Below are positions 23,954 through 33,900 of a stretch of 64,000 nt of DNA, one piece after another. The stretch is taken from contig NZ_JACHGJ010000008.1 of assembly GCF_014207565.1 (NCBI RefSeq), positions 1 to 64,000 of the forward strand, written 5' to 3'. How positions within the stretch are numbered: the first letter of the stretch is position 1; each line of letters starts with the position of its first letter. This DNA is from Spirochaeta isovalerica (GTDB lineage: Bacteria; Spirochaetota; Spirochaetia; DSM-2461). The position numbers and the translations under genes are program-made. Under the pieces are notes generated by a model, which saw nothing but the letters and a program-made list of their open reading frames with translations, searched no databases and was not told the origin of the DNA.

Positions 23954-25287
23954 GCAACCTGACCGTTTCTTTAAAATGGAAATACGCAATGGGACAGCTG
24001 GGCTGGTCCATACTATCGGGAATTATCCAGGTATGGCTCGTCTGGTTCTACAACCCGCCTGAGGCAGTGGAACTGCCGGCTTATATACCGAGGAATCCCG
24101 TCTTCATGGTATTCACAGTCATCGGCCTGATTACCATGCTGGGCAGGCTGATGGACGGAATAACGGATCCCTGGATAGCCTCACTGAGCGACAGGAGCAG
24201 ACATCGAAAAGGGAGACGGATCCCCTTTATGGGAAAAGCCGTGATACCTTTCACAGCCCTGACCATAATGGTTTTTATCATGCCGACAGAGGGCAATCAG
24301 CTGCTGAATTCTCTGTGGCTGGTTCTAACTCTGCTGGCTTATTATGTTGCCTACACATCTTACGTCGCTCCCTACTTCGCTTTGACATCGGAATTGGGGC
24401 AGACAGAAAAGGAAAGGCTCGATCTTTCGACTTACATCGCCCTGACATGGTTTATCGGGTATATTATCGCAAGCGCCGCTTCATTTATCTGGCCGGTTTT
24501 CCAGAACATGGGATACACCCTTGTGACATCTATCCGCTTATCTATCGCTTTGCTGTCTCTGACGGGATTTGCTTTTATGCTAATACCCGTATTGACCATA
24601 GATGAAAAGAAATATGTCACATCGAAACCCAACCCCATGAGTTTTTCCACAGCACTCAAATCGACATTGGGCAACAGGAATTTCCTGCTTTTCGAAATCT
24701 TCTTTCTGGCTTATGGGATCGCAATAACCATTTTCCAGACCGGCAATGTGTATTATGTCACAGTTCTCCTGGGCATGGGTGAGACCTGGGTAACCGTTAT
24801 TACAGCCATGACCGGCCTGATAGCCTTTACTCTTTATCCGGCTGTCAATTTTCTCGCAGGCCGGATAGGAAAAAAGCCTCTGTGTATCGGCGCCATGATC
24901 CTTCTGATATTAGCCTATGTCTATTGCGGCTTTCTGGGATTGATTCCCCTTCCCCCCTCTCTGCAGGCCCTGATCTTCGCATGCATCGCCGGCATCGGTT
25001 TCGCCGTCTTTGGGATCCTCCCCAACGCCATCGTCGCGGATATCGCCCAGAAAGACGGGGAGCGAACCGGTATATATAAGGAAGCCATGTTCTTTTCCGT
25101 ACAGACATTTATGAATAAACTGGGGCAGATGATAGCCATGGTATCCTTCAGCTCCATCCTTCTGCTCGGAAAAAATCCCGGCGATGATCTGGGAATAAGA
25201 ATGACCGGTTTCGTGGCCGCTGTTACAGGTTTCATTTCTCTGTTATTATTTACCAGGTTCAGAGAAGAACGGGAGGATTCACGATGA
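23950..25287 (+). CDS. GPH/MelB-like major facilitator transporter
   Basis: A 445-residue protein with about 12 membrane helices. GPH family features are LMDGITDPWIASLSDRSRHRKGRRIPFMGKA near residue 60 (the D-P-x6-D-R pattern of MelB) and the central loop with PNPMSFSTALKSTLGNRNFL. The family moves sugars or glucuronides with a cation, but distant members carry other substrates. It overlaps the TetR gene and the hydrolase gene by 4 nt. Substrate unknown. A second GPH member lies at 27.2-28.6 kb on the other strand. Confidence 0.84.
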   Translation: MSNLTVSLKWKYAMGQLGWSILSGIIQVWLVWFYNPPEAVELPAYIPRNPVFMVFTVIGLITMLGRLMDGITDPWIASLSDRSRHRKGRRIPFMGKAVIPFTALTIMVFIMPTEGNQLLNSLWLVLTLLAYYVAYTSYVAPYFALTSELGQTEKERLDLSTYIALTWFIGYIIASAASFIWPVFQNMGYTLVTSIRLSIALLSLTGFAFMLIPVLTIDEKKYVTSKPNPMSFSTALKSTLGNRNFLLFEIFFLAYGIAITIFQTGNVYYVTVLLGMGETWVTVITAMTGLIAFTLYPAVNFLAGRIGKKPLCIGAMILLILAYVYCGFLGLIPLPPSLQALIFACIAGIGFAVFGILPNAIVADIAQKDGERTGIYKEAMFFSVQTFMNKLGQMIAMVSFSSILLLGKNPGDDLGIRMTGFVAAVTGFISLLLFTRFREEREDSR

Positions 25288-26183
25288 TACTGATTTATAT
25301 AGCCGCATTCATACTGATCGCAACCGGTGCCGCCGGATATATACTCTCCAGAATATCCTTGAACCCGAAAACCCATGATTACGAAGAATCATACCGGTCG
25401 GAAGTCGAAGCGGGAAAATTCGATGATGAATGGTTCCGTTCCCTGGAGAAAGAGGATGTTTATATCCAGTCGCGCGACGGCCTGAAGCTTCACGGGCTCT
25501 GGTATCCCCTTGAAGGATCACAGAAGACGATAATCCTCAGCCATGGTTACTCCTATACGCTCTACGGCTCTGTCAAATATATGAAGATGTTTCACGACAG
25601 AGGATTCAATCTTCTGCTGATCGATCACCGGTACCACGGTTTGAGCGAAGGAAAGATCTGTACAATGGGACACAGGGAAAAGATGGATCATGTCGGCTGG
25701 GTCAACTGGATAGAAAACCGCGTGGGACGGGATACGATGATCGGCGTACATGGCGAATCCATGGGTGCCACCACAGCGCTTCTCCATGGAGAGATTGATG
25801 ACAGAATCGGTTTTATCATTGCGGACTGCCCTTTTCAGAGCCTCCGGGATCAGTTCCGCTACAGACTGAAAGTTCAATTCAAAATGCCTGCGTTTCCCCT
25901 TCTTTATGCGGGCAATTTCATATCGAAAATTCGCGCCGGACTCTTTTACAGTGATGTCTCGGCTCTGAATGCCGTGAATAAAATCAAAGTCCCGGTTCTT
26001 TTTATTCACGGGAGTTCCGATGTCTATACGACGCCGTCCAATTCCATAAACTTGAAAAAAGCCAAATCGGGATCGGCTTTCCTCTATCTTGTTCCCGGGG
26101 CGGGACATGCCGAATCCTATGAAACAGATCCGGAAAACTACCGCAAAGTCGTTTACCGATTTCTCGACAACACCGGCGTTTAA
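25284..26183 (+). CDS. Alpha/beta hydrolase with N-terminal membrane anchor
   Basis: A 299-residue protein. Residues 1-22 are a hydrophobic anchor or signal. The hydrolase core shows the oxyanion region ILSHGYSYT near residue 89, the nucleophile elbow GVHGESMGA (Ser near 158), the acid in IHGSSDVYT and the base in GAGHAES near 275. It resembles the cell-envelope esterase/BEM46-like group. It ends the TetR-GPH-hydrolase operon, so the hydrolase may act on a compound sensed by the regulator. The substrate is not known. Confidence 0.84.
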   Translation: MILIYIAAFILIATGAAGYILSRISLNPKTHDYEESYRSEVEAGKFDDEWFRSLEKEDVYIQSRDGLKLHGLWYPLEGSQKTIILSHGYSYTLYGSVKYMKMFHDRGFNLLLIDHRYHGLSEGKICTMGHREKMDHVGWVNWIENRVGRDTMIGVHGESMGATTALLHGEIDDRIGFIIADCPFQSLRDQFRYRLKVQFKMPAFPLLYAGNFISKIRAGLFYSDVSALNAVNKIKVPVLFIHGSSDVYTTPSNSINLKKAKSGSAFLYLVPGAGHAESYETDPENYRKVVYRFLDNTGV

Positions 26184-26302
26184 GCAATCGGTTAAGCTTG
26201 CAATCCCGTATATTCCGCGATATAGTAAATCTGTTATGAAACGTTATTAATCTTCTTTTAAAACCATATTTCAATATCTCAAGAAACTCTGAAGGAACAT
26301 AT

Positions 26303-27154
26303 ATGAAGATTAATAATATACTTACCGCAATTAAACAGCCGGAGCTCTACAGTCCCGGAACCGCGACAATGTGGAACGATCCCTACATCTCAAAACAACT
26401 TCTTCCCGTCCATCTCGATGAAACCCTCGATCTGGCCAGCCGGAAACCGGAATCCATAGATCAAACAGTAGACTGGATCTGTTCAAAAGCACCCGGTGCA
26501 GGAAAGGAAAAACTGTCAATTCTCGATCTGGGGTGCGGTCCGGGATTATACGCCGAACGTTTTGCCTCCATGGGTCATGATGTAACAGCCGTGGACTTCT
26601 CCGCGAACTCACTGGATTACGCAAAAAAATCAGCGGCGGAAAAGGGACTGAAGATAAATTATATCCGCAGCAACTATCTGGATCTGGAACTGAAGGAGAA
26701 CGTTTACGACCTGATTGTTATGATTTATTGCGATTTCGGGGTTCTGATTCCCGATGATTACAGAAAGTTGCTGAAAATGATTCATAAAAGCCTTAACAGT
26801 GATGGACGTTTTATTTTTGATGTCCTGAATGACCGAGGATTTCATAAGACATCGTTCCCGAATTCCTGGGATTGCACAGAGAAGGGATTCTGGAAGGATT
26901 CCCCCTATCTGGCGCTCTCCCACTCCTTTGTTTATGAAGAGGAAAAAGTCATACTGGAGCAGCATGTCGTTTTCGATGACAGTGAGAGGAATCGTATTTA
27001 TCGTTTCTGGACTCATTATTACGATCATGGGAAATTGAAACAGCTTCTTCAACAGAACGGTTTTACAGCCCTGTCCTTTCACGAGGATGTGTTTCCGGAA
27101 GACAGTATCCGGGCCGAAGAAAATGTTACGTTTACCATAGCTGAGAAGAACTGA
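26303..27154 (+). CDS. Class I SAM-dependent methyltransferase
   Basis: A 283-residue protein. Motif I is LSILDLGCGPGLYAERFASMGHDVTAVDFS near residue 75, motif II is YDLIVMIYCDFGVL near 140, and LKMIHKSLNSDGRFIFDVLND is the post-motif helix and strand. The N-terminal 70 residues are an extra helical cap. The fold and SAM binding are clear; the substrate is not. GAAGGA is 6 nt before the ATG. It stands alone and is convergent with the GPH transporter downstream. Confidence 0.83.
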   Translation: MKINNILTAIKQPELYSPGTATMWNDPYISKQLLPVHLDETLDLASRKPESIDQTVDWICSKAPGAGKEKLSILDLGCGPGLYAERFASMGHDVTAVDFSANSLDYAKKSAAEKGLKINYIRSNYLDLELKENVYDLIVMIYCDFGVLIPDDYRKLLKMIHKSLNSDGRFIFDVLNDRGFHKTSFPNSWDCTEKGFWKDSPYLALSHSFVYEEEKVILEQHVVFDDSERNRIYRFWTHYYDHGKLKQLLQQNGFTALSFHEDVFPEDSIRAEENVTFTIAEKN

Positions 27155-27180
27155 ACAGATATGCCAATCCGTTAAAAGGG

Positions 27181-27207
27181 GGCTGGATGAAAAATTTTTG
27201 TCCAGCC
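27181..27207. terminator. Hairpin between convergent genes
   Basis: GGCTGGA (27181-27187) pairs with TCCAGCC (27201-27207), with A5T5 in the loop that can pair further. It sits between the methyltransferase and the convergent GPH transporter and may stop both transcripts. Confidence 0.6.
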
Positions 27208-27222
27208 TTAACCCGGGATTCC

Positions 27223-28602
27223 CTATATATTCAGCTCTCCCCTCTCTTTCAGATCGCCGAGAATTTTCTCGTACATATCTTTATCAATTTTATATTTGAA
27301 ACGGTAAATGAAATAACTGATCAGAATGATAAAAGGGGGAAAAAGCAGCATGGCGGATTTCATCATCCACAGTCCCTCGGGTGTCACGTCTTCCGGCCCC
27401 TTCGCTTCGGCAATACCCGATAATATGACGACGGCACCGACGACGCCGCTTCCCACGGCGCCTCCTATCTTATTGATAAAGGGCTGAAGGGAAAAGGTGA
27501 TACTCTCGTTCCTCCGTCCCAGCTTCCACTGACCGTATTCGATCGTATCGGCTAAAAACATCAGAATGAGCAGCTGTATAAAAGCCTGCCCGAAGAAGAG
27601 CAGAATTCCCGAAATTCCGATATAGAGAATTTTCATGGGAGAAAGGAAGAACAGGATATAGCCGATAACGATGAAAACAGTCCCGCCTGTATAGAGCTGA
27701 CGTCTGGTAAAAAACTTACTGAACAGAGGAAAAAGAGCCAGGGCGGCTAGCTGGGAAACGCCGAGGACAAGAGCGAAAACTCCGTACATGTCTTCATTTC
27801 CATAGGCATATTTAAAATAATAGAGCCCGAAGCTTGTTGTGGTTACATAACCGATCATAAACAGACTCATGGAAAGAGCCACGAAAAGAAGCTGATCATT
27901 CTTTACGATAACGCTGAACAGTTCCTTAAGAGGCGTGGCTTTATCGCGGTTGAAAACATTTCTTGGCTCTTTGACACCGAAAAGCGTAATGCTCTGCCCT
28001 GCCCACATAATCAGAACGCAGATCAGAACAAAAACAAAATAGGCTTTTGTCATACTGCCCAGCTTCGCACCCAGAGCATTGGTAAGGGGAACAATCCCCG
28101 CGACAACCGAGAATAAGCCGATATTGGCGCAGATACGGGCGAAGGCTCCCATCTTCTCCCTCTCCTTCTGATCGAGCGTCAGGGACGGCAGCATGGACCA
28201 GTAGGCGATATCGTTAGCCGTGTAGGTAAGACCCCAGCCAAGATAGAGAAAAAAGAAGAGAACGACGAAAGCCGGACCCTTCAGACCGAAGTCGGTGAAA
28301 AGCAGAATTGTCAGGATACCGGAAAGAAAGGCGCCTCGGGCAATCCAGGGCTTAAACTTTCCATACCGATGCTCGGTATTGTCAACAATTATTCCCATAA
28401 CCGGATCATTGAGCGCATCGAAAACTCTGGCGAAGAGAATGATTCCGGTAATCCACCAGAGAGTTCCTGTAGAAAGATCCAGAATATCAGTGAGAAAATA
28501 CATGAGATACATGCTGATAAGGGCATAGATCATATCCCGCCCTATTGTTCCCAATCCGTAAGTGTAGTGGTTGCGTCTGTTGTTGGAATCCAAAATGTTC
28601 AT
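27223..28602 (-). CDS. GPH-family sugar:cation symporter
   Basis: A 459-residue protein with about 12 membrane helices, closer to classical sugar GPH symporters than the copy at 24 kb. Visible signatures are TYGLGTIGRDMIYALISMYLMYFLTDIL at the N-terminus, ARVFDALNDPVMGIIVDNTEHRYGKFKPWI (MelB motif) and YTANDIAYWSMLPSLT. Likely substrates are glycosides such as melibiose, xylosides or glucuronides. It is monocistronic on the minus strand, divergent from the membrane protein at 28.8 kb. Confidence 0.87.
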   Translation of the reverse strand: MNILDSNNRRNHYTYGLGTIGRDMIYALISMYLMYFLTDILDLSTGTLWWITGIILFARVFDALNDPVMGIIVDNTEHRYGKFKPWIARGAFLSGILTILLFTDFGLKGPAFVVLFFFLYLGWGLTYTANDIAYWSMLPSLTLDQKEREKMGAFARICANIGLFSVVAGIVPLTNALGAKLGSMTKAYFVFVLICVLIMWAGQSITLFGVKEPRNVFNRDKATPLKELFSVIVKNDQLLFVALSMSLFMIGYVTTTSFGLYYFKYAYGNEDMYGVFALVLGVSQLAALALFPLFSKFFTRRQLYTGGTVFIVIGYILFFLSPMKILYIGISGILLFFGQAFIQLLILMFLADTIEYGQWKLGRRNESITFSLQPFINKIGGAVGSGVVGAVVILSGIAEAKGPEDVTPEGLWMMKSAMLLFPPFIILISYFIYRFKYKIDKDMYEKILGDLKERGELNI

Positions 28603-28715
28603 CTCCCGGACAGAATTCTGTTACTTCATTATAGGAATACAAACCGTGGAAAAGATACTTTTTTTTGCTGCCGGGGCTTTTTTTTGGAAGGTTGAAGAAT
28701 CATTTTATTTTTTAT

Positions 28716-28744
28716 TTGTTCAGTATTAAAAGGTATGTCATAAT
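28716..28744 (+). promoter_or_regulatory. Putative promoter for the 28.8 kb membrane protein
   Basis: TTGTTC (28716-28721), a 17-nt spacer and CATAAT (28739-28744), 33 nt before the ATG. Confidence 0.5.
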
Positions 28745-28777
28745 CCTCAATGGATTTTTCTAGAAAAAGAGGAACTT

Positions 28778-29716
28778 ATGGGATTATACGACATACCGGG
28801 CTTGGCTAACTGGGCCATCATGCTGCTTATTCTGTTTGCCCTTATGGGGCTCAATGAACTGGGAAGAAGAACAAAATGGGGTACATTAGCTCTTTTTCTG
28901 ATCCTGCCGCTGCTTCTGACCATTTTTGTCTGGCCGACGACAGCAGCCCCCGGTAATGAATACGGCACCGGCACATGGTTTAACTGGGTAAAAACCTATT
29001 CCGCTTTGGCGGGAGTGCTCGGTTTTTTCGCTATCCGTTTTGTACCCGGATTGTCAAAAAAAAGTTTCGCGCGGCTCTTTCCCCCGCTGATACTGGCACT
29101 GAATATTCTGGAAGCGGTTATCAGAGACTTCCAGATATATAGTTTTCGCCTATGGGACGGCGCTTATATCGATCATTTGTGGGTCATGTCCGGCCCCTGG
29201 AATATAATGAACGGCATTGCGGGTCTTCTCAATATTCTGACAATCTCGGGTTGGGCCGGCATTGTTCTCTCAAAAGACAAAAGCAGAGATATGATCTGGC
29301 CTGATATGATATGGCCCTGGATCATTGCCTATGACCTGTGGAATTTTGCCTATACCTACAACGCCATCGCCGATCATTCTTTCTATTGCGGATTGACTCT
29401 CCTCCTATCCTGTACCATACCGGCTTTCTTGATCAAAAAAGGCGCCTGGCTGCAGCACAGGGCTTCGACCCTGGCCTTGTGGATTATGTTTGTTATGACG
29501 GTTCCTTCTTTTGCAGACAGGATCGCCCCTGTTCCGACAACACATAATCCGAAGGTGTTTTTTACCCTCAGCCTGATAGCCCTTATCGCTAATGCGGCGT
29601 TGTTTATTTATCAGTTGAGAAAGATTATCAGAAATAAACTGAATCCACTTCATTCTGAGATTTACAGTGATACACCGTCATACCGGGCGGCACTGGCTGA
29701 TACAGCCTCGGTTTGA
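28778..29716 (+). CDS. Polytopic membrane protein, possibly DUF5692 family
   Basis: A 312-residue protein with eight or so hydrophobic segments and many Trp residues. Distinct stretches are FAIRFVPGLSKKSFARLFPPLILALNILEAVIRDFQIYSF and WPDMIWPWIIAYDLWNFAYTYNAIADHSFYCGLTLLLSCTIPAF. The overall look agrees with the DUF5692 family, but I hold this loosely. There is no enzymatic motif. It has its own promoter and a terminator directly downstream, so it is monocistronic. The function is unknown. Confidence 0.65.
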   Translation: MGLYDIPGLANWAIMLLILFALMGLNELGRRTKWGTLALFLILPLLLTIFVWPTTAAPGNEYGTGTWFNWVKTYSALAGVLGFFAIRFVPGLSKKSFARLFPPLILALNILEAVIRDFQIYSFRLWDGAYIDHLWVMSGPWNIMNGIAGLLNILTISGWAGIVLSKDKSRDMIWPDMIWPWIIAYDLWNFAYTYNAIADHSFYCGLTLLLSCTIPAFLIKKGAWLQHRASTLALWIMFVMTVPSFADRIAPVPTTHNPKVFFTLSLIALIANAALFIYQLRKIIRNKLNPLHSEIYSDTPSYRAALADTASV

Positions 29717-29755
29717 TATCCCGGTTCAAGTCCTTTCGCAAGGTTGTTATAAAGC

Positions 29756-29783
29756 AAAAAGCTTCCCGGAAAGGAAGCTTTTT
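29756..29783. terminator. Bidirectional terminator
   Basis: AAAAAGCTTCC (29756-29766) and GGAAGCTTTTT (29773-29783) form an 11-bp stem with the loop CGGAAA. It serves the + strand membrane-protein gene and, by its A run, the minus-strand tRNA pair. Confidence 0.9.
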
Positions 29784-29792
29784 AAGTATTTA

Positions 29793-29865
29793 TAGTGGCG
29801 AAGGGACTTGAACCCCTGACCGACCGGATATGAGCCGATTGCTCTACCAACTGAGCTACGCCACC
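29793..29865 (-). tRNA. tRNA-Met(CAT)
   Basis: A 73-nt cloverleaf on the minus strand: acceptor GGTGGCG/CGCCACT with a G-U first pair, D arm GCTC/GAGC, anticodon stem ATCGG/CCGGT with loop CTCATAT (anticodon CAT), and T arm with loop TTCAAGT. No CCA is encoded. The CGGCTCATA loop context fits elongator methionine; a lysidine-modified tRNA-Ile2 cannot be fully excluded. Confidence 0.9.
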
Positions 29866-29871
29866 ATGTGA

Positions 29872-29943
29872 CATCCCGGGGAGGACTCGAACCCCCAAAG
29901 GCAGAACCAGAATCTGCAGTGTTGCCAATTACACTACCGGGAT
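29872..29943 (-). tRNA. tRNA-Gln(CTG)
   Basis: A 72-nt cloverleaf on the minus strand: acceptor ATCCCGG/CCGGGAT, D stem GTGT/ACAC, anticodon stem GCAGA/TCTGC with loop TTCTGGT (anticodon CTG), T stem GGGGG with loop TTCGAGT, discriminator G. It lies 6 nt upstream of tRNA-Met in the same transcript. CCA is not encoded. Confidence 0.9.
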
Positions 29944-30012
29944 AACTTGATACCTTGCGAATAATAAACGAAAATCAGCCTTCGTGTAAATCCCCTTTTC
30001 TAAATAAATTTA

Positions 30013-30681
30013 TCATTTTTTAGCAGAGGAATAGGTATTAATCCACTCCTCAATGACAGTCCTGAACGGTTCCTTATGGGGAAGGCCTTTGTCGGGATCG
30101 GCATTGATATGAGACGCGTCTCCCGTTTCGCCGAACAGTTTCATCCCCCGGCTGTTGGCCCAGTACCAGATCCCCCAGTTCTCCAGGTTCCAGTCTTCCT
30201 TATAGGTATTGATTTCATAATCGATATAATACAGTTTATCGCCATTCAGAACGAAATTATTGGGGAAATAATCGATATTGATCCCTTTGCTTTCAAGTCT
30301 GGATGACATTTCAAAGAGCTGTTTCAGAATCGCCGGTGATAAGAGTTCTTCCTTGATAAAATCAGTCGCCACCGGTCCATCGATGAATTCCTTTATAAGA
30401 TAGTGTTCTTCAGGAACCGACAGATACAACCGGGGAACGGATATTCCCAGAGAGATAAGAGTCCTGTAGGCTTCAGCTTCCAGATCAACCTTATTGGCAT
30501 CGTCGAAGGAATAGCAGCTGACTTCTTCATAGTGCATCAGTTTGAGAACAAAGGACTCCTCTCCCCTTTTCGCCAGATAGGAATAACCGGACTTCCCTTT
30601 TCCTAAAAATTTGATGATTTTCAGTTTTCCAATCGGCGTTTCTACAGTTTCCCCTGCAGCTGATGATATATCAAAATTCAC
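30013..30681 (-). CDS. RIO/lipopolysaccharide-kinase-like protein kinase fold
   Basis: A 222-residue small kinase-like protein. The glycine loop is FLGKGKSGYSYLAK near residue 30 and the ATP Lys lies in ESFVLKLMHYE. A shortened catalytic loop NIDYFPNNFVLN near residue 132 carries Asp and Asn, and YYIDYEIN takes the place of DFG. This matches the RIO/Kdo-kinase/YrbL-like group of bacterial atypical kinases. It may phosphorylate a small molecule or protein. The start is GTG 30681 with AGAGGGAG upstream. The neighbouring tRNAs appear unrelated. Confidence 0.75.
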   Translation of the reverse strand: MNFDISSAAGETVETPIGKLKIIKFLGKGKSGYSYLAKRGEESFVLKLMHYEEVSCYSFDDANKVDLEAEAYRTLISLGISVPRLYLSVPEEHYLIKEFIDGPVATDFIKEELLSPAILKQLFEMSSRLESKGINIDYFPNNFVLNGDKLYYIDYEINTYKEDWNLENWGIWYWANSRGMKLFGETGDASHINADPDKGLPHKEPFRTVIEEWINTYSSAKK

Positions 30682-30807
30682 TCTGCTCTCCCTCTTTTGG
30701 ATTCGGTTTTCATTAAAGCAGAAATCGGCTTTTCATGAAATCATAAATCTTTTTTTACATTTTATGTTTTTTTGTCATTATAAAAAAAATAAAAAGGGAT
30801 TACACTA

Positions 30808-30836
30808 TTTACCAGCAAAAAGGCTGGTCGTATACA
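30808..30836 (+). promoter_or_regulatory. Putative carboxylase promoter with inverted repeat in the spacer
   Basis: TTTACC (30808-30813), a 17-nt spacer and TATACA (30831-30836). The inverted repeat ACCAGC-AAAAAG-GCTGGT (30811-30828) fills the spacer and would block polymerase if bound by a repressor. Confidence 0.5.
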
Positions 30837-30911
30837 TATAGCTCGCCAATGAGGACTTACCGCAGAACGAGGCTCGAGGACAGAGCACATATAGGACCTA
30901 AGGAGTACATT

Positions 30912-33900
30912 ATGAATTTGGAGAAAAACCACCGGATCGGGATTCTCAACAGAGGCGAAGCGGCCCTCCGCTTTATCCGCGCTGTTAAGGAATACAACGA
31001 TTTACACGGCACGGAACTCAAAACCGTCGCCTTTTATATAGATAAAGAAGAGAATGCTCCCTTCGTCAATCAGGCTGATTTCAATCTGCCCCTTTCATCC
31101 CTTTCCCTCTTTCCGGGGAAACAACAGAGCCCCTATCTGGACCATGATCTGATGCTGCAGGCTTTAAAGACCGCTGATTGCCAGGCTCTCTGGGTCGGAT
31201 GGGGTTTTGTTTCGGAGGACGCGGAATTCGTCGCCAAAGTCGAAGAAGCGGGTCTGGCATTTATGGGTCCGTCCAGTACTGCCATGGCCCTTCTCGGAGA
31301 CAAAATAGCTGCAAAGGAACTGGCAGATAAGGCCGAAGTGCCCATTCTCCCCTGGAGCCGCGGAGCCGTAAAAACTCTCGACGAAGCGAAGAAGATTTCA
31401 GAGAAGATAGGTTATCCCGTAATCGTCAAAGCGGCCAATGCCGGCGGCGGCCGGGGAATCCGTTTCGTCCGGACGCCCGAAGAACTGGAGACTCAGTACA
31501 ATTCAGCCAAAGAGGAAACGATCCGGATTACCGGTAACGACGTAGTCTTCATAGAGCTCCTGGTTGAAAAGGGCCGCCACCTGGAAGTTCAGGTCCTGGC
31601 CGATTCCCACGGGCATATCAATACCTTCGGAGCCAGGGATTGTTCCGCGCAGAGGAAAAATCAGAAAATCATTGAAGAGACTCCGCCACCGAATCTGCCA
31701 CAAAAAATCGTTGCCCATATGGAAGCCGCTGCTGCCAGACTGATAAAAGCGGCGGAATATGTCGGTGCGGGAACTGTTGAATATCTCTACGATCTGAACC
31801 GGAAGGCTTTCTACTTTATGGAAGTCAACACAAGGCTCCAGGTGGAGCACCCCATAACCGAAACGCTGTACCAGATAGATCTGGTCAAAGGACAGATCGA
31901 TGTGGCTATGGGAAAGGAATGCGATCTCAGCAGCGCGGCACCGTCGGGAGCGGTCATGGAAGTGCGGCTGAATGCCGAGGATCCGGACCGGAACTTCAGT
32001 CCCGCCCCCGGACAGGTTACCCTCTTTATCCCGCCGGCCGGCGCGGGAATCAGAGTCGATTCGGGCATTATTCAGGGCTCGCTCATTCCCTCCGATTTTG
32101 ACTCCATGGTCGGAAAGATCATTGCCCACGGCTCCACGAGAAAAGAAGCCATGTCCCGGCTGAAGCGGGCTCTGAACGAAATGACGGTGGCTATCGATAA
32201 CGGAACCACCAACAAAGCCTTTCTGCTCGAACTGCTCGGTCAGAAAGAGATCATCAAAGGCGGGATTCATACAGGATATGTCGAAGAGATGCTCGCATCG
32301 GGTAGAAGAAAGGCGGACAGGGAAAAACTGGAAGCCGCTCTTATAGCCGGAGCCATCCAACAGCATTTCCTCCAGTACAAAAGAGATTATTCCAGCTTCA
32401 AGCAGCAGTTGATCAGAATCGGCCGCCCCCGTATCCTGCCTGAGAATACAGGATATGAAGTCACTCTGGGCGCTGAGGGAAACAGCTATACTTTCCTTGT
32501 CAGGCAACTGGGAGAAAACTCCTATGAACTGAATCTGGGAGATAAAATAATCCGGTGCAAAAGCCTGATCGAAGATAACCGCGGCGTTCTCATCTACAAA
32601 GACCGCCGCTGGGATGTTCTACTCATAGCGCGGGGAGATCAGCTTCAGTGCGAGATCGACGGCACGCCAGTCATGATTGAAAGCGATTCCGGGGGATGGG
32701 TCAGGTCCCCCTCACCGGCAATCGTTCTGGCTGTCAATTGCGAACCGGGAAAGGAAGTCAGAAAAGATGACGTCCTGGGTGTTCTGGAAGCCATGAAGAT
32801 GGAAATGCTTCTGAAGGCTCCTTCCGACGGGATTATCAAAGAAATTTCCGTTTCAGCGGGCGAACAGGTTTCGGCCGGACAGAAGCTGATACTGATGGAA
32901 TCGGCTGAGCAGGGAGAATCGTCTACGGAAGCTAAAGCTCCTCCGGTAAACTGGAAATCCTCCGAACAGAGCGATGAGGAACGTTACGCATCGCTGAAAG
33001 GTGAGCTTCTGGGAATTTTTCTGGGTTATGATCACCGGGAGAAGCCGGAAACGATTCTCGATGATCTCTCTTCCTACACCGGTCTGACCGATCTCTTTCT
33101 CCAGGCTCTGGAATACGGTAATATTGTGGAAAGGCTTTTTCAGTCCGTTGAGGTTGAGACAACCGGTTTTACAAGGCCGCTGACCTATCAGGAAATGCTG
33201 ACACACTATTTCAGAAGCGACAGGGATAAGGAAAAAGGCCTCCCCGATGAGTTTGTCAATAATCTGAAAATGGCAATCGAATGTTACGGTGTTCCCGATG
33301 AAAATCATGCGCTGTTCCATATCTTCAAATCCCGCAATATTCTCGAATTGAAAATGAAACTGATTTCGGAAATGCTCTTCCGAATGCAGGATCTATCCTT
33401 TCCCGATGAGACTCATAAGAGATTTACATCTGTCATAAACGAGGTCATCGCCCTCTATATGGACCACTCCAATTCGATAGTCGATATGGCCCTTCATCTT
33501 ATGTACCAGAAAATCAACAGCATAAAAAGGCGCCGGAAAGACGATACACATCTGGAGGCGGTCAACGAGCTCATTTCCCGGCTGAACGTCACGAGAGAGG
33601 ACCGGGTGGAGAATGAGATAAACGAACTGGCCGATTCGGGAAGCATTATCGTTCGGGATCTGGTCAATCTGATAATTGAAGATGATGCGGAGAGAACACA
33701 CATTCCCTTAAGGATTCTGGGAACCCATCTGAACAGGGACAGGGACATCATTGAAAAATCCATAGTCCAGGAAGATGATTTTTACGTCTCTCACATAGTA
33801 TACAGGGAAAAGGGCAGAACGAAGCACTGTCTTACCGCAGCCGTTAACGGCATTGACAGACTGACTTCGCTTCCCCTGGAAAAACTGATAAAAAAAACCG

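Noticed and set aside
30849-30911. N-terminal extension of the carboxylase from ATG 30849
   Set aside because: Its residues are basic and unlike the family; TAAGGAG before ATG 30912 and the biotin carboxylase start argue for the shorter form.
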